From NCBI RefSeq assembly GCF_000687715.1, contig NZ_JHXD01000002.1, positions 1 through 64,000 of the forward strand: a stretch of 64,000 bases of DNA. The letters are read 5' to 3'. The stretch is from Xylanibacter ruminicola Ga6B6 (GTDB taxonomy: Bacteria; Bacteroidota; Bacteroidia; Bacteroidales; Bacteroidaceae). A program made the position numbers and the translations under genes. The notes beneath the pieces are model-generated. The model was not told the origin of the DNA. It did no database searches and saw nothing but the letters and a program-made list of their open reading frames with translations. Positions 33,997 through 43,102 of this stretch are shown here, in pieces (positions within the stretch are counted from its first letter, which is position 1; each line of letters opens with the position of its first letter).

Positions 33997-36584
33997 TCCA
34001 TACGCCAATTGATACCTAAAGGATTATTACGCATTTCGAGCACGAGAGGCAGATTGTGTTTCAGTGAGATACACATTTCTGTAAGATCGATATCAGCACG
34101 TACTTTTATTGTATCGTTTGTTGAGGCTGTTTTTCGCCAGGTAATACCATCATAGATAAAGTAGCCTTTTTCCTGCAATGATTTCAAGGCCTTCTGCGAG
34201 ATAAAGGCAAACGTGCCTTTGGCTTCGTAGATGGCACCATCGGCAGATGGCATCTCCCAGCAGAATCCGTTACCATTCTCTACCACAGCACGAGGTATTC
34301 TATAAGTAGCCTCTTTGCAGGTTAATATTAAGGTGTCGCCTTGCCAGGCATAGGCCAAAGGCCAGGTGCGGTGCTGCTGGTTGAGTGTAAAGGCTATTGA
34401 GGCGATTTTATTCCCACGTTGGGAATGAATTGTTCCCACGTTGGGAATGTTTTGTTCCCACGTTGGGAATATTTCTTTTGTCTTAGTCTGACGTTTTGTT
34501 GATACATAGAACACCAACTCGCCACCTTGCATCAGGTCGGCATGTTCCAATCGGGCATCGTTAAGCAGCTGGCCATTCAGGGTTACCTTCTCAAAGTGGG
34601 TGCCCTTGCCTTTCAGTACGCCATGCAGCGTTTTGCCGTTGGATAGCTGCAGGGTCCACTCTGGAATCAGTGGGGCGTGCAGCAGATAATAGCTCTGACC
34701 GGCATTGGGATAAAGACCCATCATGTGGAAGGCTAACCACGACGACATGGCACCGCTATCATCGTTACCAGGCAGACCATCGGGCTTATCGTTATAGTTC
34801 TCGCTGATAATCTGGCGAATACGATCCGAAGTCAGGTCGGGTCTGCCAATCCAGTGATACAGGCAAGGTGTAAGGAACGAAGGCTCGTTGCCCACATTGT
34901 AACGCTTGCGGTCAAAAAACATATCCAGACGTTTGCGGAAGGTGTCGGCGCCACCACAAGCCTCTATCAGTCCTGGCACATCGTGAGGAATGCTGAGCGA
35001 ATACTCGGCTGAGAGGGCCTCGTAGAAGAAGGTGCTCCACCAAGGCAGATACCAAGGTGCCACTTTGGTGATAGGGGTATAAGGTATGAGCGGATGATAA
35101 ACCTTCGATTTGCCCCAGGGCACAGAATCGAGCCATTGGCCGTTGGCATCCTTGGGCATGATATAACCTTTCACATCGTCCCACTCATAGTCGGCACGCC
35201 ACAGGTTCTTCCAGTTCTGCGACTGTTTCAGATAGCGATCGTAAACATCCGTCCTGCCTAAGCCTTTGGCTACCAGCGCAATGCAATAATCGTTATAGGC
35301 ATACTCGATGGTGCGCGTGCCAGCACGATCGATGCCATAAGGCAGATAACCGTATTTCAGGTATTCGTGCAGTCCGCCACGACCGTGTTTCTCGTGGTCG
35401 GCACCTGGATCCACCTCGGCATCCTTCAGCATGGCCTGTAGGGCATAGTTATAATCAATGCCTTCGACACCTTTGGCAAAGGCATCGGCAATCACCACCT
35501 CGGCATTCGAACCGCCTTGGGTGCGTCCGTTGCAATCGCCACTTCGGGCATCGGGCATATAACCTTCGCGTTTATAGATGTTTAGCAGCGCATTTACGAT
35601 ATCCGCCTCGCGCTTGGGATCGATCAGGGTGATAAGTGGCGAACTGGAACGATAAGTATCCCAGATAGCATAGTAATCGTCGTAGTAAGGCTTCTCAGTC
35701 CATTTTGGGTTTTCACCTGATTTATCCACAGGCATAATCATGGTGTGATAAAGGGCTGTGTAGAACATGCGTTTATCAGCCTCAGAGCCTTTTATCTGGA
35801 TACGACTCAGTAGCTGCTCCCAGCTATTGTGCAGGGTACTTAACTGGGTATCAAAGTCTGCATCAGGTATGTTACGCTTAGCTTGTTGCTCGCTTACGTA
35901 CGAAATTCCTATCTTTATATTTAATAAGGTATCAGTAAAAGCGATGGTGTTTTCGCTCGTTGGCTTAAATGCTTTATCTGTTACCAAGCAGAAGTACACT
36001 GTATAGGCATCGCCGTTGTTCCATCCGCCACGAACCCTTGTGTAGCCACGTACCTCGTGATTGTTTACCACCTCTACCTCGCCACCAATAAACTGCTGTT
36101 GCTCGCGCTGGTCGGGGATGGGGTTCTTACCCAGATAATGCGTGGCATCAATCAGCAACGAACCATTTGTTGGGTAGTGTATGCGATAAAAGGCGCAACG
36201 CTCCGAGGTGGTAATCTCTGTGCGGATACCATTCTTGAAAGTGGTGGCATAATAGCCCAGCGCAAATTCTTCGTTCGTGCGCTTCTGGGGTGTAACACCT
36301 GGTTGTATCAGTATGTTACCATATTTCTGACCGCCGCCTGTGCCGCTCACATGGGTTTGCGAAAAGCCTGTTACCACTTCGGGCATCTTGGCCCAACCGG
36401 CATTGGGCTTAACGGTGCAGTCGGGACCAGGTTTGCACATACCAAAAGGCATCGACGGACCAGGGAATGTTCTTCCCACACCCTCACTACCAATACGTGG
36501 ATCAACATATTGCCAAACGCCAGCCATACTCACCATCGAGCATAGCAGCAAGCATACGGTTATCGAAATTGTTTTTAGTTTCAT
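33993..36584 (-). CDS. GH92 exo-alpha-mannosidase
   Basis: 863 residues from ATG 36584 (MKLKTISITV). A signal peptide (about 1-22) is followed by the GH92 N-terminal beta-sandwich (YVDPRIGSEGVGRTFPGP) and the (alpha/alpha)6 catalytic domain (AIWDTYRSSSPLITLIDP; GLPGNDDSGAMSSWLAFHMM). GH92 enzymes are calcium-dependent inverting exo-mannosidases acting on alpha-1,2/1,3/1,4/1,6 links. The -7 box TATATTTG lies only about 4 bp upstream of ATG 36584, so the transcript would be nearly leaderless. A 66-bp palindromic repeat array (34411-34469) is inserted in the C-terminal part. First gene of the mannosidase operon. Confidence 0.92.
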   Translation of the reverse strand: MKLKTISITVCLLLCSMVSMAGVWQYVDPRIGSEGVGRTFPGPSMPFGMCKPGPDCTVKPNAGWAKMPEVVTGFSQTHVSGTGGGQKYGNILIQPGVTPQKRTNEEFALGYYATTFKNGIRTEITTSERCAFYRIHYPTNGSLLIDATHYLGKNPIPDQREQQQFIGGEVEVVNNHEVRGYTRVRGGWNNGDAYTVYFCLVTDKAFKPTSENTIAFTDTLLNIKIGISYVSEQQAKRNIPDADFDTQLSTLHNSWEQLLSRIQIKGSEADKRMFYTALYHTMIMPVDKSGENPKWTEKPYYDDYYAIWDTYRSSSPLITLIDPKREADIVNALLNIYKREGYMPDARSGDCNGRTQGGSNAEVVIADAFAKGVEGIDYNYALQAMLKDAEVDPGADHEKHGRGGLHEYLKYGYLPYGIDRAGTRTIEYAYNDYCIALVAKGLGRTDVYDRYLKQSQNWKNLWRADYEWDDVKGYIMPKDANGQWLDSVPWGKSKVYHPLIPYTPITKVAPWYLPWWSTFFYEALSAEYSLSIPHDVPGLIEACGGADTFRKRLDMFFDRKRYNVGNEPSFLTPCLYHWIGRPDLTSDRIRQIISENYNDKPDGLPGNDDSGAMSSWLAFHMMGLYPNAGQSYYLLHAPLIPEWTLQLSNGKTLHGVLKGKGTHFEKVTLNGQLLNDARLEHADLMQGGELVFYVSTKRQTKTKEIFPTWEQNIPNVGTIHSQRGNKIASIAFTLNQQHRTWPLAYAWQGDTLILTCKEATYRIPRAVVENGNGFCWEMPSADGAIYEAKGTFAFISQKALKSLQEKGYFIYDGITWRKTASTNDTIKVRADIDLTEMCISLKHNLPLVLEMRNNPLGINWRME
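34411..34469. repeat. Three-copy TTCCCACGTTGGGAA array inside the GH92 gene
   Basis: Copies at 34411-34425, 34433-34447 and 34455-34469 are identical and exactly 22 bp apart. Because 22 is not a multiple of three, each copy is read in a different frame on the coding strand (FPTWEQN, IPNVG, SQRGN). Three units (66 bp) keep the gene in frame. The family also occurs outside genes at 599 and 58149. Confidence 0.8.
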
Positions 36585-36635
36585 GCTGCAAATATACAAT
36601 TTTTTTCGGGTATATGGCGCAAATGATGCATTTTC

Positions 36636-38918
36636 TTAACTTTTTTCGAATTTGCTTTTACCACGCATGGTGTGGCGCAAGGCACTGAGAAGCTCTTGTG
36701 ATTCCTGGACGAGGTTCAGGAATACGGTCATACTCTCGATATTCAGATGCTTGGTTTGGATGTCGTGGATGATGCGCTGGCGATAGCTTGAGAGAGTGGA
36801 TTGCAGTTTGGCTGCATCCTCGCGGATGAGAGTGGTGGATTCTGCACTGAGGGCCCGATTAAACAGGTGTACAATCTCGTTGCGAACAACCAGAAACTCA
36901 TTGGCATAGCTGCTGGGGACGGGACTGAAATTATTGCCTACATGCTCTCTGCAAGGTTCGCCCATGCGCTTCAGGCAATACACCATCTGAGCGAGAGAGT
37001 TGATAATCAGGAAGTACCACGTGCCTTTTTCAACGCTGAGCACTGGATCTATACGGCGCAGGGCAATGATCTGCTTGCGGCGCTGTCGCTTGATGTCTTT
37101 GCGCTGGCTCTCAGTGAGTACGGTTGTACGCCTCAGCGTGCGGTAATCCTCGTAAAAGAACGCGTTGGTTAGTGCCACATAATTCTCGGACACCTGACGG
37201 AGGTGTTGCGACGTGGTATAATCCACATGTTTGCGGAGCAGTGCCCAACATTCTGTCTTGTCGCCAGCGTGCAGTATCTGCGTAAATAGTTTGTCGGCCT
37301 CGTTGCCTTTATTGCTTTTGCCGTAACGCAGATGACTGCGCACAAGCAGGAAGATGGCCAGCATGATGGCTGCGGCCATGGCTACAAACGCCCCGTAGTA
37401 TAGAATGGTGCAGACCAGAAAACACAAGATGAATGCCACGCCGGCTGTGATGAACCACCCGCCGATAACCGACAGCATGCCTGTAATGCGGAACACTGCA
37501 CTTTCGCGGCTCCATGCCCGGTCGGCAAGCGATGCGCCCATGGCCACCATAAAGGTAACGTAGGTGGTTGACAACGGTAGTTTGAGTGAGGTACCCAGTG
37601 CCACCAGTGCCCCAGCGAGTACCAGATTGACTGCTGCGCGTATCTCGTCGAAAGCTGCTCCCTGCTTCAGAACGGCTGCATCGGCATTGAAGCGCGAGTC
37701 GATCCATCGTGCCATGCTTCTTGGTATCATCGCAGCAATACTATTGGCTATGCTTCTCGACGTGCGTACCAATGTTCGTGCCACGCCACTCGAACCAAAC
37801 ATCTCATCGCCCTCGTCTTGGCGTGAGAGGTCAACCGATGTCTTTACCACGTTCTGGGCCTTTTTTGAGAATACCAATGCCAGTACCATCACCACACCTG
37901 CTGCGATGAGATAGGGTGCTGGGGTATGCGCACTGTCCATCAGCGAGCGCATCATAAAGTTGTGCGCATCACCGTGCCCGTTGTCCGTGTAGTCCTGATA
38001 AGCCTCAAGTCCAGTTAGTGGCACGCCCACAAAGTTCACAAGGTCGTTGCCTGCAAAGGCCATTGCCAGGGCAAAGGTTCCCAGTAGTACAACGAATTTC
38101 AGTACAGGCAGTTTCATGGCACTCAGCAGAGTCATCAGTATCGAGAATACCACGATGCCTCCACCGATAATCCACCACGTGTTCTGATTAACCATCTCCT
38201 TCAACTCAGGAGTCATTAAACTGCTACTCTTCAGGCCGTTGATAAGCAGGAACCAGACGATGGCCGTTACCGACAGTCCGCCGAAGATACCAATCTTTAA
38301 CGATGATGCAACCAGATTTCCCATCTTGCCCGTCTGGTCAGTCGTTCTCCCGTTCACACGGTAGGTGAAGGTGAAAACAAGGCGTGCTGCCCATTGTACC
38401 AGTGTGCCGAGCGCAAAGGCAATGGCTACGCTGAGGAATATGCTGAGGATGACCGATATGGCCTTCTCGGTATTCAGCAGGTCGCCTAATGAGAGTAGTG
38501 TGCCGTCAGCAGCCGTTGCCCCGTGGAGTATCTGCAACAGGGCGATGGCAAAGGTTCCCCCCAACAGTTCGAACACCATCGATACGGTGGTGGATGTAGG
38601 CATGCCGAGCGTGTTGAAAACGTCGAGCAGTACCACATCGGTCACCATCACAGCCAGAAAGACGCACATCACGGCGTAGAACGAGAAATACTGTGGCGTC
38701 ATGATGCCATGTCGTGCTACGTCCATCATGCCGTTGCTGAGTGCTGCTCCGGCAAATACGCCTATGGCGGCTATGATGACAATGGTTCTATATCGTGCCA
38801 CCCGTGCACCAATGGCAGAGTTCAGAAAGTTTACGGCGTCGTTGCTCACGCCCACCACAAGGTCGAATACCGCGAGCACAATCAGGAAAATGACTATTCC
38901 AAGAAATAATGTATTCAT
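36636..38918 (-). CDS. PiT-family inorganic phosphate transporter with PhoU-like C-terminal region
   Basis: 760 residues. The PHO4/PiT signatures are visible in both halves: VLAVFDLVVGVSNDAVNFLNSAIG near residue 20, FAGNDLVNFVGVPLTG near 290, and LGTSLKLPLSTTYVTFMVAMGASLADRAW near 450. About twelve hydrophobic helices are predicted. The last about 220 residues are cytoplasmic and helical (LHAGDKTECWALLRKHVDYT; RIIHDIQTKHLNIESMTVF), like the PhoU-related tail found on some Bacteroidetes phosphate carriers. It imports phosphate with a cation. It is preceded by a 33-codon membrane-protein gene (16-bp gap) and a Pho-box promoter. Confidence 0.92.
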   Translation of the reverse strand: MNTLFLGIVIFLIVLAVFDLVVGVSNDAVNFLNSAIGARVARYRTIVIIAAIGVFAGAALSNGMMDVARHGIMTPQYFSFYAVMCVFLAVMVTDVVLLDVFNTLGMPTSTTVSMVFELLGGTFAIALLQILHGATAADGTLLSLGDLLNTEKAISVILSIFLSVAIAFALGTLVQWAARLVFTFTYRVNGRTTDQTGKMGNLVASSLKIGIFGGLSVTAIVWFLLINGLKSSSLMTPELKEMVNQNTWWIIGGGIVVFSILMTLLSAMKLPVLKFVVLLGTFALAMAFAGNDLVNFVGVPLTGLEAYQDYTDNGHGDAHNFMMRSLMDSAHTPAPYLIAAGVVMVLALVFSKKAQNVVKTSVDLSRQDEGDEMFGSSGVARTLVRTSRSIANSIAAMIPRSMARWIDSRFNADAAVLKQGAAFDEIRAAVNLVLAGALVALGTSLKLPLSTTYVTFMVAMGASLADRAWSRESAVFRITGMLSVIGGWFITAGVAFILCFLVCTILYYGAFVAMAAAIMLAIFLLVRSHLRYGKSNKGNEADKLFTQILHAGDKTECWALLRKHVDYTTSQHLRQVSENYVALTNAFFYEDYRTLRRTTVLTESQRKDIKRQRRKQIIALRRIDPVLSVEKGTWYFLIINSLAQMVYCLKRMGEPCREHVGNNFSPVPSSYANEFLVVRNEIVHLFNRALSAESTTLIREDAAKLQSTLSSYRQRIIHDIQTKHLNIESMTVFLNLVQESQELLSALRHTMRGKSKFEKS

Positions 38919-38934
38919 CTATTCTTTTTTTGAT

Positions 38935-39036
38935 TTAGGCAAGGGCCATAAAGACCACTGCGATGAGCAACACAAGGAGGATAAACCTCACCCAATTGAA
39001 GATTCTCTGAATTTTTTCAGCTTTTTCTTTATTCAT
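38935..39036 (-). CDS. 33-residue single-TM protein upstream of the phosphate transporter
   Basis: Sequence starts MNKEKAEKIQRIFNWVRF; a charged amphipathic N-terminus of about 15 residues is followed by one strongly hydrophobic helix (FILLVLLIAVVFMALA). The ATG at 39036 lies about 36 bp after a good -7 box (39080-39073), and the stop is 16 bp before the PiT start. It thus sits as the first gene of a Pho-controlled operon. I infer a small regulatory or assembly subunit of the transporter. A longer frame extends upstream to 39855 but is antisense to the cotransporter gene and is not real. Confidence 0.55.
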   Translation of the reverse strand: MNKEKAEKIQRIFNWVRFILLVLLIAVVFMALA

Positions 39037-39072
39037 AATTCTTATCTCGTCAACCGTTAGTGGTTGACATTG

Positions 39073-39132
39073 CAAAGATAAATGGCGCATGTTACAAAAC
39101 CGTTTCAATCGTGTGATAGAATGGTTACAGCG
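39073..39132 (-). promoter_or_regulatory. Pho-box promoter of the small-protein/PiT operon
   Basis: On the minus strand the -7 box TATCTTTG is at 39080-39073. GTAAC-like words start (minus-strand 5' ends) at 39095 (GTAAC), 39106 (GAAAC), 39117 (ATCAC) and 39128 (GTAAC). They are exactly 11 bp apart and begin 15, 26, 37 and 48 bp upstream of the -7 box. Direct repeats of 11 bp are the hallmark of PhoB-type binding. Confidence 0.65.
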
Positions 39133-39138
39133 ACGTTT

Positions 39139-39194
39139 GTAACAAGATTGTAACATCAGCGTAACTGGGCCGTAACAAGATTGTAATACCTTTG
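39139..39194 (+). promoter_or_regulatory. Pho-box promoter of the Na/Pi cotransporter gene
   Basis: GTAAC occurs at 39139, 39150, 39161 and 39172, and GTAAT at 39183, each exactly 11 bp apart. The -7 box TACCTTTG is at 39187-39194. The distances to the -7 box (48, 37, 26, 15) are the same as on the divergent promoter. A PhoB/PhoR-like pair lies at 43099-45220. Confidence 0.8.
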
Positions 39195-39213
39195 CACCCA
39201 GAAAAAACATATC

Positions 39214-40911
39214 ATGATGGAACTGATAATTAATATTTTCTCGCTTGTAGGTTCGCTGGCATTGTTCCTCTTTGGAATGAAAACGATGTCGGAGGGTCTT
39301 GAAAAGTTTGCGGGCGATCGCCTGCGCAGTATTCTGGCGGCTATGACCAAGAACCGCGTGATGGGTGTGCTGACGGGTGTGCTCATCACAGCACTCATCC
39401 AGTCGTCGAGTGCCACAACGGTGATGGTGGTGAGTTTTGTGAATGCAGGACTGATGACTCTTGGTCAGAGTATCGGTGTGATTATGGGCGCCAATATCGG
39501 TACAACGGTAACGGCGTGGATTATCTCTGCCGTAGGATTCAAAGTAAATATTGCCGCTTTTGCCATCCCCTTGCTTGCTATTGGCATGCCGCTTATTTTC
39601 AGCGGTAAGGGCAACCGCAAGAGCATCGGCGAGTTTATATTTGGTTTCTCGTTCCTTTTCATGGGCCTGTCGTTTCTGCAAGAGGCTGCAACAGCGATGA
39701 ACATCGGCGATATGGTGGCAGGCATGCTGGCTCATGTGCCGCAGGATTCGTTTCTTACCATCCTCCTGTTTGTGATTGTAGGTGCGTTGGTAACGATGGT
39801 TGTGCAGGCTTCGGCTGCCACGATGGCTATCACATTGATGCTTTTTGGAATGCATATCCCCGGTTTCGGATTTGAGCAGGCAGCAGCATTGGCGATGGGT
39901 CAGAACATCGGTACAACCATCACGGCCTTTATGGCCTCGTTAACAGCTAATACGCAGGCGCGCCGTGCCGCCCTTGCCCACATGTTCTTTAATGTGTTTG
40001 GTGTTGTGGCATTCCTGATCGTATTTTATCCTGCTTGCCATGCCGTTAGCTGGTTTGTGGATAGCGTGATGGGTGGTGGTAACGATCTCTTTAAGCTTTC
40101 GGCCTTCCACACAGCCTTCAATATCATTAATACTCTGTTGCTCATCGGCTTTGTTCATCAGATAGAGTTACTTGTGTGTCGTGTACTGCCGATGAAGGAA
40201 CAGGACGAGGATTATCGTCTGAAGTTCATCTCTGGTGGTCTGCTCTCTACAGCAGAACTCAGCATTATGGAGGCTCAGAAGGAGATTCAGAATTTTGCCG
40301 AACGCTGTCACAGAATGTTTGGTTTTGTTACAGATCTGATGCAGACGGAGGATGAAGTGGTATTTAATAAAACTTTTTCTCGCATTGAGAAATACGAGAA
40401 TATCACCGATTCGATGGAGATGGAGATTGCGGCCTACCTGAACAAGGTGAGTGAGGGTAGATTGTCGGATGCCTCGAAGACGCAGATACAAAAGATGTTG
40501 CGTCAGATATCCGAACTGGAGAGTATCGGCGACTCGGTGTATAACCTCGGTCGCACCCTGAATCGCCATCGCCAGAATTGTCACGATGATTTTACCGACA
40601 CCCAACTGCAACATATGCATACGATGTTGGGGCTTGTAGATGGGGCTCTCGTTGAAATGCAGAAGCGTATTGCTGCACCTGTTTCCCGTCCGACCACTTC
40701 GTACAATATCGAAAACGAGATTAATAACTATCGTACGCAGCTGAAGAATCAGAACCTGCACGATGTTAACTCAGGCCTCTATGGTTATCAGCTCGGCGTT
40801 TTCTACGTAGATTTCATCTCGGAGTGTGAGAAACTGGGCGACTATGTAATAAACGTTGTTCAGGCTGGAAAGAGTTTTAATACCGATTCTTTGCAATCTG
40901 CCACCAGATAA
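39214..40911 (+). CDS. Na/Pi cotransporter family protein with PhoU domain
   Basis: 565 residues. Two Na/Pi-cotransporter repeats carry the paired QSS motifs (TALIQSSSATTVMVVSFVNAG near residue 65 and VVQASAATMAITLMLFGMHIPG near 195). G-N-x-G-T-T motifs are present (ANIGTTVTAW; QNIGTTITAF), with about eight TM helices. From about residue 350 a cytoplasmic PhoU-like helical domain follows (RIEKYENITDSMEMEIAAYL; LESIGDSVYNLGRTL). It imports phosphate with sodium. Controlled by the Pho-box array directly upstream. Confidence 0.93.
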   Translation: MMELIINIFSLVGSLALFLFGMKTMSEGLEKFAGDRLRSILAAMTKNRVMGVLTGVLITALIQSSSATTVMVVSFVNAGLMTLGQSIGVIMGANIGTTVTAWIISAVGFKVNIAAFAIPLLAIGMPLIFSGKGNRKSIGEFIFGFSFLFMGLSFLQEAATAMNIGDMVAGMLAHVPQDSFLTILLFVIVGALVTMVVQASAATMAITLMLFGMHIPGFGFEQAAALAMGQNIGTTITAFMASLTANTQARRAALAHMFFNVFGVVAFLIVFYPACHAVSWFVDSVMGGGNDLFKLSAFHTAFNIINTLLLIGFVHQIELLVCRVLPMKEQDEDYRLKFISGGLLSTAELSIMEAQKEIQNFAERCHRMFGFVTDLMQTEDEVVFNKTFSRIEKYENITDSMEMEIAAYLNKVSEGRLSDASKTQIQKMLRQISELESIGDSVYNLGRTLNRHRQNCHDDFTDTQLQHMHTMLGLVDGALVEMQKRIAAPVSRPTTSYNIENEINNYRTQLKNQNLHDVNSGLYGYQLGVFYVDFISECEKLGDYVINVVQAGKSFNTDSLQSATR

Positions 40912-41011
40912 TTCGTGATGTAATATTCGTTAAAATTTTATAAATGGGGAAGAAAGTCCGTTATATTTAGTATCTTTTCCATCAAATTTACCAGAATTCA
41001 GTCAATTAAGA

Positions 41012-43102
41012 ATGCTAAAACGACGAGTATTACTTTTATTAACATGGATTGTAACTGTGGCTATATTGGTGCCGCTTACAGGTTGTGAGAACGGTAGCAA
41101 AAAGGCGGCTTTCGACGAGGCTGTTAAGACGATCATGGATGCCTCTAAGCAAAAAGATTTTAGCCGTATGCAGTTATTGGCCGACAGTTTGGGAAAGGCT
41201 GAGGTGCTGAGCGAGGCAGAGAGCTATTTTTGGCAGGGCTTTGCTTACTATCGCATGATGCAGGTACACACAGCCGAATTTTTCTGGAAAGAGGCAATGG
41301 TATCTATTGAAGACTCTGATGATCCAGCCGATCTGGATACGTATGCCCGTGCGGCTAGTTATCTGGCAGGACTGCATATCCGCTATTACAACTTTCAAAG
41401 TGCCAGTAAGGTGGTGAGAACAGCTTTGGAGCATTTGAACTACCACCATTATATTGCCACGAGCGACTATACCAATCTGCTTGTCTTTGCCGGTTGTTGC
41501 AAGGGGCATTATAACATTGAAGACGAGGAGGTGCCCCAGCTCTTTGAACAAGCATATCAGCGACATCTGGAGCATATTGCCAAGGCCCATGCGCGTGAGA
41601 ATTATCACGATGCCGTGGTGGGTGTTATTAATATTGCCTATGGTTGGTTCTGCGAGAAGAAGTACAAAAAAGGGCTGTTCTGGAACCGGCGTTAAAAAAA
41701 ACTGGTTAGTGAGTACAAACAGTTATTCCCGAACGATTCGGCGTATATCGATAAGCAGCAGGCCCGCTGCCACATCTTCGAAGCCATCGGATTTGAAGGC
41801 ATGGGTAAGATTCGCGAAGCAGAAGATGCCTTTGAGGCTTTCCAGCAATCTAACTTTGCAAATACCGACGAAGGCCATCTGGATGCCAGCAACTATTTGG
41901 CAATGGCGGGAAAATGGCAAGCTGCTGCCAAATTGCTGAGTAATCTTGATAACATATTTGTGCATATGCAGTCAGGCTATTCGTTGGATGATATCCAGAA
42001 GTTCCTGCTGAAGAAGTACACAGTTAATTTGATGACGGGACAGACCGATTCGGCTAGTGTTGTAGCCAATCAGATTTGTCAGCGATTGGATTCGGCTATC
42101 ATCAAGTCGCAATGGATAGACTCTGATGAGCAGGAGACGATCCGTCAGAAAGAGGAACAGATACTGCAGCAGCAGGAGCACTTGTCAAAAGTGCGTATCT
42201 TGTCGCTTGTGGCTGCGATAATTGTTATCACATCTTTCTTCTCGGTCTATACCTATTTCCGTCACAGAGCCGAGCGCCGTTTGGCAGTAGCCAATGCCCA
42301 GTTGGAACAGAAGAATGTGCAACTGGCCATAGCCAATGCACATGCAGAGGAGTCGGCCAGGATGAAAACCAGCTTTATTCAGCAGATGTCGCATGAGATA
42401 CGCACGCCACTGAATATTCTGTCGGGCTTTACGCAGGTTATCACCACGCCTGGTATAGAACTGGATGATGAAACTCGTCAGGATATCAATAGCAAAATCA
42501 CCGAAAATACCGATCGCATTACCACATTGGTGAATAAGATGCTTGAACTCTCTGAGGTGAGCAGCAAAACCATTATCGAGCGTGCTGACAATGTACCTGT
42601 CATGCAGATTGCTGCCCAGGCCATCGATGAATCGGGTATCAGCAACGCAGAGCATCTGACGTTCTACCTTGAGTCATCGCCTGAAGTCGAAAACCTGTAT
42701 CTGCAAACAAACCAGCAAGCCGTCACACGTGCGCTGATATTGTTGCTCGATAATGCCAAAAAGTTTACCCACGATGCCGAAGCTCGGCTCCGTAACGATA
42801 CAAACGAAGCCCCTGAAAAGAAGGAAAAAGTGGTGCTAAAGTTAACTGCAGATGCTGAAAAGGTGGTGTTTACCATCGAAGATACTGGCATTGTTATACC
42901 GTCCGAAGAGGCTGAACATATCTTCGAAGAGTTTGTGCAGCTCGACGAATATTACGATGGAACAGGCATTGGCCTAACGATAGCCCGTTCGCTGGTTCGC
43001 CGACTTGGAGGCGATGTGTATCTGGATACGAGCTACACGGATGGTGCCCGCTTTGTGATGGAGATTTTAACGTCTCCCCAAGTAACGGATAGTGCCAGTT
43101 AA
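41012..43102 (+). pseudogene. TPR-lipoprotein sensor histidine kinase broken by an in-frame stop
   Basis: A lipoprotein signal (MLKRRVLLLLTWIVTVAILVPLTGC, Cys25) and TPR-like region read to TAA at 41693-41695. The same frame continues without any shift as KKLVSEYKQLFP and on through a TM helix, HisKA (H461 in MSHEIRTPLN) and HATPase. Aligned by eye with the protein at 53823, the two match without gaps across the stop, which falls on a tyrosine. One base change (TAC or TAT to TAA) in a run of A explains it. The nucleotide-binding motif is also altered: DTGIVIP for DTGIGIP. The lower part could start at ATG 41801. It is either a recent pseudogene or a split product. Confidence 0.75.

Noticed and set aside
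38935..39855. A 306-codon minus-strand open frame rich in His, Arg and Gln
   Set aside because: All but the last 33 codons are antisense to the Na/Pi cotransporter gene and have the composition of a shadow frame. Only the final 33-residue part is kept.
41680..41705. Frameshift in the run of A as the cause of the broken kinase
   Set aside because: The frame before and after the stop is the same, and the alignment with 53823 has no gap, so a base substitution is the simpler explanation.
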